A stretch of DNA of 64,000 nt from assembly GCF_024138675.1 (NCBI RefSeq), contig NZ_CP090959.1, positions 2,573,501 to 2,637,500 of the forward strand. The letters run 5' to 3'. The notes beneath the pieces were generated by a model, which was given only the letters and a program-made list of their open reading frames with translations, searched no databases and was not told the DNA's origin. Made by a program: the position numbers and the translations under genes. The stretch comes from Simiduia sp. 21SJ11W-1 (GTDB taxonomy: Bacteria > Pseudomonadota > Gammaproteobacteria > Pseudomonadales > Cellvibrionaceae). Below are positions 58,300 through 64,000 of this stretch, piece after piece (positions within the stretch are counted from its first letter, which is position 1; each line of letters begins with the position of its first letter).

Positions 58300-58749
58300 T
58301 TAGCTTTTTGGCTGCACAAATATGGCAACACCTTTTAGCCTTGTGTAGGTATCCCCCCTGCTTACACCCACAGCATTGCCTGTGGCGTACGCGCTACTTC
58401 CATTTACGGTAGCGGTTGCTGAGCCATAGCTAGTAACGACCACGGGCCTATCTCGCTCTTTGATTTCGGTGAGGATAACACCATTTGCGCCCACTTTTGC
58501 AGCTTCCTCCTTTAGGCGCTCCAATGCTGCGTTCATAAGGTCACTGTCACTTTTGAAGTCGTGGCCTGCACTCGAGTTTACAAGCGCTATCTCTTCAAAA
58601 TTTTCTGGCGCGGAACGATAAATTTTTACAGACTCTTTAGATAGAGCGTTTCTAGACTCACCTAAGACAATTGCATTTCCATCCATGATGATGCAGCCAC
58701 TGACCAAAACGGTCATCAATACCAATACTATTGCGCTCGATATTTTCAT
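58300..58749 (-). CDS. Cassette gene: lipoprotein of unknown function
   Basis: 149 aa, signal KISSAIVLVLMTVLVSGC with lipobox VSGC. The middle (PENFEEIALVNSSAGHDF..LMNAALERLKEEAAKVGANGVIL) resembles small lipoproteins with a YbjQ/DUF4156-like fold, followed by a Ser/Gly/Ala-rich loop (SYGSATATVNGSSAYATGNA) and a final strand GVAIFV. A second lipoprotein gene of this general kind lies at 54739 in the array. Confidence 0.75.
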   Translation of the reverse strand: MKISSAIVLVLMTVLVSGCIIMDGNAIVLGESRNALSKESVKIYRSAPENFEEIALVNSSAGHDFKSDSDLMNAALERLKEEAAKVGANGVILTEIKERDRPVVVTSYGSATATVNGSSAYATGNAVGVSRGDTYTRLKGVAIFVQPKS

Positions 58750-58772
58750 TTATTCTCCGATCTTAGAATCCC

Positions 58773-58858
58773 TATAACGCCCGCATTTGGGGCGGCGAAG
58801 CGACAGCGTAGCCGTCCCGCCGCGCTTTTCAGCGGCGAACAAGATGCGCTTGTTAGTG
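58773..58858 (-). repeat. attC site 14
   Basis: 86 bp, TAACGCC at 58775 and GTTAGTG at 58852-58858. Related to the 89-bp family (GGGGCGGCGAAGCGACAGCGTAG) but diverged. Confidence 0.85.
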
Positions 58859-58861
58859 TTT

Positions 58862-59245
58862 TTAGAACCCGCCTCTGGTGCGAGACTTATACACTCTAGG
58901 TGCCGTGTAATTGGGGCCTTTATACGGCGCTTTACACTGCTGGCAATGCCAGTGATCTCTTTCGCCACCTTGCAATCTGACCAATGTATCATCGGCGTCC
59001 TTACATCTTTGACAGAACGGACCATCTCGACGCTCGTCATTGACAAGCCAATATGACGGTTTCTCATAGACAAGCTCACCCGAAATTTTGGTTTTATTTT
59101 CTAGCTCGTGAATGCGTGCCTTGAGTTCATTATTCTCAACCTGCAACTCAAGTGCGGCTTCTCTTAGCGCCATTATTTGCTCTTGAGCCTCAAGCGTCGA
59201 ACCCTTTTTTAGCAGCTCAACTATATCTTTGTATCTCGGAAGCAT
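58862..59245 (-). CDS. Cassette gene: coiled-coil and zinc-ribbon protein
   Basis: 127 aa, cytoplasmic. Residues 5-55 are a coiled coil (LLKKGSTLEAQEQIMALREAALELQVENNELKARIHELE). Then FCQRCKDADD..HWHCQQCKAPY is a CxxC..CxxC zinc ribbon. Such proteins occur in mobile gene pools; a function is not known to me. Confidence 0.78.
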   Translation of the reverse strand: MLPRYKDIVELLKKGSTLEAQEQIMALREAALELQVENNELKARIHELENKTKISGELVYEKPSYWLVNDERRDGPFCQRCKDADDTLVRLQGGERDHWHCQQCKAPYKGPNYTAPRVYKSRTRGGF

Positions 59246-59262
59246 ATTGATCCCTAAATTAC

Positions 59263-59351
59263 ACTAACGCCCGGTTTAGGGGCGGCCGGAGCGTCAGCGT
59301 AGGCCGTCCCAGCCGCGTTTTTTGCGGCGACCCTAGAACCGCTTGTTATGC
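59263..59351 (-). repeat. attC site 15 (89-bp family)
   Basis: TAACGCC at 59265, GTTATGC at 59345-59351; same family as site 3. Confidence 0.9.
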
Positions 59352-59655
59352 GCGACCTAGTTACACACCGCCCTTCGCTTATTTTGCCCAATTTACAGGC
59401 ACATTATTCTTGAACCAACACCGCCAATACCTGGCAGCGCAAGAAAAGCCCCTAATAATGTTGACCTTACAACAATATTTTTAAAGAGTTCTCTTTGACT
59501 CCAAACTTATCTTGAATACGAAGTTAACAACAATGGGCTAGCCCAATCAATTAAATTTGCAACCTTACTTCTTTGATCTGCTTCACTTTAATGCCGCGCT
59601 GATCATGACTACGAAGTAATTTGCGCGCCATCATTCTCGGGATTTCGCTTTTCCG
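59352..59655 (-). repeat. Repeated 304-bp cassette body, copy 6
   Basis: The short frame from 59658 (MRKSEIPRMMARKLL...) stops after about 35 codons at an in-frame TAA, while the rest of the sequence stays similar. This copy shows the frame is not needed for maintenance of the unit. Confidence 0.85.
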
Positions 59656-59746
59656 CATAACGCCCGGTTTAGGGGCGGCCGGAGCGTCAGCGTAGGCCGT
59701 CCCAGCCGCGTTTTTTTTGCGGCGACCCTAGAACCGCTTGTTATGC
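59656..59746 (-). repeat. attC site 16 (89-bp family, 91 bp)
   Basis: TAACGCC at 59658, GTTATGC at 59740-59746; two extra T residues in the central loop. Confidence 0.9.
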
Positions 59747-60054
59747 GCGACCTAGTTACGCACCGCCCTTTGTTTATTTAGCCCAACTTACAGGCCAATT
59801 ATTCTTAAATTAACACTGCCATTGCCTGGCAGCGCTAGAAAAACCCCTTAATAAGACGGAGTTTACAACAATGTTTGTTTCAAGGAGTTCTCTTTGACGC
59901 CAAACTTTTCTTGACTACGAAGTTACCAGCGATGGACGCCACTAATCAATCTTGATTTTATCCGTACTACTTGGAGGCACCCTACTTTGATGTCCTGCCG
60001 ATCATCGCTACGAAGTGCTTGTTGCGCAACCAAACTCAGGATTTCGCTTTTCCG
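59747..60054 (-). repeat. Repeated 304-bp cassette body, copy 7
   Basis: The most diverged copy, 308 bp. Frame 60057-59923 is still 44 codons (MRKSEILSLVAQQAL...). Confidence 0.85.
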
Positions 60055-60143
60055 CATAACGCCCGGTTTAGGGGCGGCCGCAGCGCCAGCGTAGGCCGTC
60101 CCAGCCGCGTAGTTTGCGGCGACCCTAGAACCGCTTGTTATGC
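60055..60143 (-). repeat. attC site 17 (89-bp family)
   Basis: TAACGCC at 60057, GTTATGC at 60137-60143; same family as site 3. The cassette-proximal end of the array follows. Confidence 0.9.
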
Positions 60144-60447
60144 GCGACCTAGTTACGCACCGCCCTTTGTTAATATTGACTTACCTTTGACCCACTACTT
60201 ATGAGCTAACATTACCACTACCTAGCAGAGCAAGAAAATACACCTAGAAAATGTGAGCATACAACACTATTTTCTTAGGCTGATCTTTGGTGCCTACATT
60301 TTCTTGACTACGAAGTTACCTACAACGGGCCAGCCTAATCAATTCTATTTTCAGCCTTACTTCTTCGAGCCACTTCACTTTGACTCCGCACTTATCATGA
60401 CTACGAAGTAATTTGTGCACCATCATATTCAGGATTTCGCTTTTCCG
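60144..60447 (-). repeat. Repeated 304-bp cassette body, copy 8 (attI-proximal)
   Basis: Frame 60450-60316 is 44 codons (MRKSEILNMMVHKLL...). Nearly identical to copy 3. It is the first cassette counted from the presumed attI side. Confidence 0.85.
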
Positions 60448-60454
60448 CATAACA
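60448..60454 (-). other. attI-like recombination core at the array boundary
   Basis: GTTATGC on the minus strand is joined on one side to the first cassette and on the other to unique DNA (CAATGAATAAGCT side), with no attC palindrome. This is the arrangement expected of an attI or of the point where array and chromosome meet. Confidence 0.55.
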
Positions 60455-60470
60455 GCTTATTCAATGGCGA

Positions 60471-60705
60471 GTCTAAATCTAGGCCGGCCTTCCATATCTG
60501 GACATGCCTATGTCTAGATATAGGCACCCCCACGTGTTTGAGCAAATAATGCCACAAGTTTTCAGATATGTGTCTAAATCTAGCAAGTCATATGTCTATA
60601 TTTGGCCAACTGATGTCTAGATCTGTCTTGGCGCTCACGGCAATATCTGTGGTGGCCATATTTAGACATATAGCTGACGCAAGCCAGCCACATATAGACA
60701 CATAC
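60471..60705. repeat. Cluster of short TGTCTAnAT repeats in both orientations
   Basis: At least eight imperfect copies of about 16 bp: GTCTAAATCTAGGC (60471), ATGTCTAGATATAGGC (60510), GTGTCTAAATCTAGC (60570), ATGTCTATATTTGGCC (60592), ATGTCTAGATCTG (60613), and inverted forms CCATATCTGGACATG (60492), GGCCATATTTAGACAT (60654) and ATATAGACACATA (60692). They are not tandem and lie 20-60 bp apart. Confidence 0.7.
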
Positions 60706-60854
60706 CCACTTTGGCGAGCTCAGCATCGGTATGGCTTTAGCTAAACTGACCGATACTCACCCAATGGCAACAGGCAGCGCATGCCACCACTGGGGCTCTA
60801 AGAACCACTCGCTTATACAGGCGCAACAGCCGGGAATCAGTTTTATCCACCCAC

Positions 60855-60881
60855 AAAAAAGGGCGCCGAAGCGCCCTTTTT
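60855..60881 (-). terminator. Terminator of the aceE-aceF operon
   Basis: GGGCGC-CGAA-GCGCCC flanked by A and T runs; on the minus strand it ends in six T residues, about 25 nt after the aceF stop. Confidence 0.9.
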
Positions 60882-60900
60882 GATCATCATACCCAAACCA

Positions 60901-62865
60901 TCACAACAACAGTTTGCGAATATCACCAATAAACGAGGTGAGGAAGGTAAAGAACCGCCCTGCGTCGGCGCCGTTAATGGCGCGGTGATCGTAGGAGAGG
61001 CTCAGTGGCAGCATGTTGCGCGGTTCGAAGTCTTTGCCGTTCCACACGGGTTTTATCTGCGCGCGGGAAACGCCAAGAATTGCTACTTCGGGCGTGTTCA
61101 CAATGGGGGTAAACCCATTGCCGCCCATGGCGCCCAGTGACGAAATGGTAAAGCAGCCGCCCTGCATGTCTGCGGGCATCAGCTTGCCATCGCGCGCCTT
61201 CTTGGCAAGTGCTGTGGCTTCTTCGGCCAGGTCATACAGGCCTTTTTTGTCTACATCGCGAATTACGGGCACCATCAGGCCATTGGGGGTATCTACCGCC
61301 ATGCCAATGTGTACGTAATCTTTCTGTACGATGTGCTCGCCATCGTGATGCATAGAGACATTAAAGCTTGGCTCTGCACGCAATGCCGCCGCTACGGCTT
61401 TCAGCAAGAAAGGCACGGGCGTGAGTTTTACGCCGCGCTTTTCGGCTTCAAGCTTCATGGATTTGCGGAAGTCTTCAAGCTCGGTGATGTCCGCATCGTC
61501 CCACTGGGTGACGTGGGGCACGTTCAGCCAGCTGCGCTGCATGTTGGTGGCAGTGATCTTTTTGATCTTACTCATCTTGACCATTGCAACCGGGCCAAAC
61601 TTGGCAAAATCAACCGCAGGTACTTGCGGAATACCACTGCCGGAACCTGCAGACATCTTGCCTGTTTGCACGTCGTTGATAATGGTTTTGACGTAGGTGC
61701 GAATATCGTCTTTGGTGAGGCGGTTGCGTGGGCCACTGCCTTTGATTTTAGACATATCCACACCCAGCTGGCGTGCCAGTTTACGCACGGCGGGGCCCGC
61801 GTAAACGCTGTCGCCAAAGCCTTCTACAGCGGCTACTTCTGCATCGGCTTTTTGCGCAGTGGCAGATTGCTGGGCAGGTGCAGATGCCGCTGCTGTTTGT
61901 GCAGCAGCCGGCGCAGCAGACGCGCCTGATGCCGCCGCGGGCGCGGCAGCGCCTTCGGCTTCGATAACGCCAATCACATCGCCGGCAGAAACTTTATCAC
62001 CCTCTTTAACAGAGAGGCTTTTGATCTTGCCAGCAAACGCGCTGGGAATTTCCATGGATGCTTTATCGGTTTCCAGCACGATGAGCGAATCGCCTTCGCC
62101 TATGGTATCGCCGGCGCTCACGCACACTTCAATAACATCCACACCTTCTGCGCCACCGATATCCGGCACCACCAGATTTTGCTCCCCTGCAGGCTGGGCT
62201 GCTTGCGGTGCTTGTGCGGCTGGTTCAGCTGCAGGCGTGGGCTCTGCCTGCGAAGGTTCCGGTTTGGCTACGGCGTCTGCACCGGGCGCGTTAACCGCCA
62301 TCACACAGATGGCCGTACCCTGAGATACTTTGTCACCCTCTTTAACAGATAGGCTCACAATTTTGCCGGCCTGCGGCGCAGGCACTTCCATTGAGGCCTT
62401 ATCTGTTTCAAGCACAATCAGTGAATCGCCTTCGTTCACGTCATCGCCAACTGCCACACACACTTCAATAACATCTACATCTTCAGCGCCGCCAATGTCT
62501 GGCACTTCAACGCTTTGCTCTGCACTTGCAGGGGTTTTGGCCGGGCTTGCCGCCTGTGCCTGGGGTTCCTGCTTCTTGGGCGCCTCGGGCGCGGGCGCAG
62601 TTTCTGCTTTTGCGGGTGCGTCTTCAGCGCTGGTTTCAACCTCTACCAGCACAGTGCCTTCAGAGACTTTGTCGCCTTCGCTCACGGAAATTTTGGTGAT
62701 CTTGCCTGCCAATGTGGCGGGCACTTCCATTGAGGCTTTGTCGGTTTCCAATACCACGAGCGACTGCTCAAGCTCGATGGTATCGCCAACGGCAACACAC
62801 ACCTCAATCACTTCTACATCTTCGGAGCCGCCAATGTCGGGCACCGCGATCGTTTCAATAGCCAA
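60901..62865 (-). CDS. aceF: Pyruvate dehydrogenase E2, dihydrolipoamide acetyltransferase
   Basis: A 654-aa core subunit of the pyruvate dehydrogenase complex, transferring acetyl from lipoyl to CoA. Three N-terminal lipoyl domains (about 1-75, 120-195, 230-305), each with LETDKASME(V/I)P around the lipoylated Lys, separated by Ala/Pro linkers. A peripheral-subunit-binding domain follows (YAGPAVRKLARQLGVDMSKIKGSGPRNRLTKDDI). The catalytic domain ends LSYDHRAINGADAGRF, with His and Asn in the HxxxNG form known in Azotobacter-type E2. It lies 46 nt downstream of aceE. Confidence 0.98.
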   Translation of the reverse strand: MAIETIAVPDIGGSEDVEVIEVCVAVGDTIELEQSLVVLETDKASMEVPATLAGKITKISVSEGDKVSEGTVLVEVETSAEDAPAKAETAPAPEAPKKQEPQAQAASPAKTPASAEQSVEVPDIGGAEDVDVIEVCVAVGDDVNEGDSLIVLETDKASMEVPAPQAGKIVSLSVKEGDKVSQGTAICVMAVNAPGADAVAKPEPSQAEPTPAAEPAAQAPQAAQPAGEQNLVVPDIGGAEGVDVIEVCVSAGDTIGEGDSLIVLETDKASMEIPSAFAGKIKSLSVKEGDKVSAGDVIGVIEAEGAAAPAAASGASAAPAAAQTAAASAPAQQSATAQKADAEVAAVEGFGDSVYAGPAVRKLARQLGVDMSKIKGSGPRNRLTKDDIRTYVKTIINDVQTGKMSAGSGSGIPQVPAVDFAKFGPVAMVKMSKIKKITATNMQRSWLNVPHVTQWDDADITELEDFRKSMKLEAEKRGVKLTPVPFLLKAVAAALRAEPSFNVSMHHDGEHIVQKDYVHIGMAVDTPNGLMVPVIRDVDKKGLYDLAEEATALAKKARDGKLMPADMQGGCFTISSLGAMGGNGFTPIVNTPEVAILGVSRAQIKPVWNGKDFEPRNMLPLSLSYDHRAINGADAGRFFTFLTSFIGDIRKLLL

Positions 62866-62911
62866 GGTCTACTCCTTGAATAATCCTGTCAGTCAACCCG
62901 CCAATGCGCGC

Positions 62912-64000
62912 TTACACGCTCATTGGGTCGGGTTTCTCGGAATCAATACCAAATTGCTTCAGCGCTTTGCTTACCACATCCGCTTTAATGGCACCCTGGT
63001 CTGCCAGCGCCTTGAGCGCGGCCACAACCACAAAGTGGCGATCCACTTCAAAGAAGCGGCGCAACTTGCTACGGGTATCAGAGCGGCCAAAGCCTTCGGT
63101 GCCCAGCACTACGTAATCACCCGGTACAAACGCGCGCAGTTGCTCGGCGTAGGTTTTCAGGTAATCGGTGGCTGCAATCACCGGGCCTTCCTGTTTTTCA
63201 AGGCACTCGGTCACATAGGCTTTGCGGGGCTTTTTGGCTTCGGGGTTCAGCATGTTCCAACGCGAAACACGCTGGCCATCACGGGTTAGCTCGTTGATGG
63301 AAGTGAGGCTCCAGATGTCGGATTCCACGCCGAAATCGTCGCGCAGAATCTCTGCGGCCGCTTCCACTTCGCGCAAAATTGTACCGGCACCCATCAGCTG
63401 AACGCGCTGGCCGCCCTTCTTGGTTTTCTTGCCTTCTTTGAGCTTGTACATCCCCTTGATGATGCCTTCTTCGGCACCTACGGGCATATCGGGATGCACG
63501 TAGTTTTCATTCATGGTGGTGATGTAATAGAAGCAATTTTCCTTATCGTGATACATGCGCTTCATGCCATCGTGCATGATCACCGCCAGCTCGTAGCTGT
63601 AGGTTGGATCGTAGGTTTTGCAGTTTGGAATGGTGTTGGCCAATACGTGGCTGTGGCCATCCTGGTGTTGCAAACCTTCACCGTTAAGCGTGGTACGGCC
63701 AGCGGTGGCGCCAATCAGGAAGCCGCGGGCCTGGCTATCGCCGGCAGCCCAGGCCAAATCGCCAATGCGCTGGAAGCCAAACATGGAGTAGTAGATGTAG
63801 CAAGGAATCAGCGGGCAGTGGCTGTTGCTGTAGGCAGTGGCCGCAGCCAGCCATGCAGCCATGGCACCGGCCTCGTTAATACCCTCTTCCAGAATCTGGC
63901 CTTTTTTATCTTCTTTGTAGTACATGATCTGGTCGTGATCATGGGGCACATACTGCTGCCCTTCAGAAGAGTAAATGCCCAGCTGGCGGAACATGCCTTC
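62912..64000 (-). CDS. aceE: Pyruvate dehydrogenase E1 (homodimeric type), C-terminal part
   Basis: The C-terminal 360 or so residues of the roughly 890-aa thiamine-diphosphate-dependent pyruvate decarboxylase; the frame runs off the window edge at 64000. Typical stretches: GIYSSEGQQYVPHDHDQ, EGINEAGAMAAWLAAATAYS, IGATAGRTTLNGEGLQHQDGHSH, VLGTEGFGRSDTRSKLRRFFEVD. It precedes aceF in the same direction. Confidence 0.97.
   Translation of the reverse strand, partial: EGMFRQLGIYSSEGQQYVPHDHDQIMYYKEDKKGQILEEGINEAGAMAAWLAAATAYSNSHCPLIPCYIYYSMFGFQRIGDLAWAAGDSQARGFLIGATAGRTTLNGEGLQHQDGHSHVLANTIPNCKTYDPTYSYELAVIMHDGMKRMYHDKENCFYYITTMNENYVHPDMPVGAEEGIIKGMYKLKEGKKTKKGGQRVQLMGAGTILREVEAAAEILRDDFGVESDIWSLTSINELTRDGQRVSRWNMLNPEAKKPRKAYVTECLEKQEGPVIAATDYLKTYAEQLRAFVPGDYVVLGTEGFGRSDTRSKLRRFFEVDRHFVVVAALKALADQGAIKADVVSKALKQFGIDSEKPDPMSV

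Larger units (their letters stand above)
52672..60454 (-). other. Integron gene-cassette array without an integrase (CALIN)
   Basis: Seventeen attC sites, each with a TAAC..GTTA pair and an imperfect palindrome between, delimit 17 cassettes in 7.8 kb. Read on the minus strand every site has the canonical order (TAACAA...GCGTTA) and all cassette genes point the same way. No tyrosine recombinase is present in the window. The array is AT-richer than its flanks, especially inside cassettes. Its attI-proximal end should be at 60454 and its distal end at 52672. Confidence 0.92.
60455..60900. other. Region between array and aceF, without a gene
   Basis: About 450 bp. It has no integrase or other coding sequence. 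It contains the short-repeat cluster at 60471-60705, a 14-bp piece CGCAACAGCCGGGA (60822-60835) identical to the core of the 56-bp attC sites, and the aceF terminator. Confidence 0.6.

Noticed and set aside
56615-60204. Plus-strand frames of about 67-80 codons over the attC sites and adjoining cassette ends
   Set aside because: They are translations of the conserved attC arms (HNARFRGG..SYAPPFVN) against the cassette direction, begin in the neighbouring cassette, and lack ribosome-binding sites. Their conservation is explained by the attC sequence.
52672-60454. CRISPR array
   Set aside because: The repeats are 47-119 bp with internal palindromes and are separated by genes or 304-bp units, unlike CRISPR repeat-spacer structure; no cas genes are present.

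Overview
The window reads as chromosomal DNA of a marine gammaproteobacterium. It carries secreted polymer-degrading enzymes (a GH18 chitinase lipoprotein, an M4 and an M28 protease with doubled PPC domains, a very large propeller/CBM/FN3 protein), a gammaproteobacterial aceE-aceF pair and an attC cassette array. A Cellvibrionales-type polysaccharide degrader (Saccharophagus/Simiduia/Teredinibacter relatives) is my inference; no rRNA or tRNA was seen to confirm it.

Layout. 1-3.2 kb: the 5' part of an MFS/acyltransferase/acyl-ACP-synthetase fusion (Aas-like), divergent from an XRE-type regulator. 3.3-7.8 kb: two exported metalloproteases, each with its own terminator. 8.4-15 kb: a YdeP-like molybdopterin oxidoreductase facing a tightly overlapping operon (xdhC-type, mocA-type, iorA-type, iorB-type) that makes and matures a molybdenum hydroxylase. 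15.2-16.8 kb: a periplasmic solute-binding protein overlapping a LuxR-type response regulator.

16.9-35.8 kb is the most striking block. Five promoter regions carry the palindrome GGC(C/T)TAGGCC at constrained distances from the -10 region. They precede two small coiled-coil proteins, the chitinase, a small exported protein, and an operon of TpsB, a 2713-aa TpsA haemagglutinin-like adhesin, YfiR and a hybrid histidine kinase. A weaker version precedes a GGDEF cyclase. The kinase and cyclase have similar CHASE8-like sensor regions, the type YfiR is known to bind in YfiN. I read this as one co-regulated surface-attachment/chitin/c-di-GMP programme.

36-48.5 kb: the propeller/CBM protein, an atypical groES-groEL pair with a heat-shock-like promoter, a hypothetical protein, a lipoprotein, an M14 carboxypeptidase and a kinase-pseudokinase fusion. 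48.6-52.0 kb: a compact block (NarL-type two-component system, two membrane proteins) bracketed by the kinase gene and by a decayed copy of that gene's 3' end, suggesting an insertion or duplication event.

52.7-60.45 kb: an integron cassette array with 17 attC sites and 17 cassettes, all read on the minus strand, and no integrase in the window. Nine cassettes carry ordinary genes (TrmH-like methyltransferase, lipoproteins, zinc-ribbon proteins, a PD-(D/E)XK-like protein and others). Eight are copies of one roughly 304-bp unit with almost no coding capacity. Between the array and aceF lies a cluster of short repeats around the motif TGTCTAnAT. 60.9-64 kb: aceF and the 3' part of aceE.
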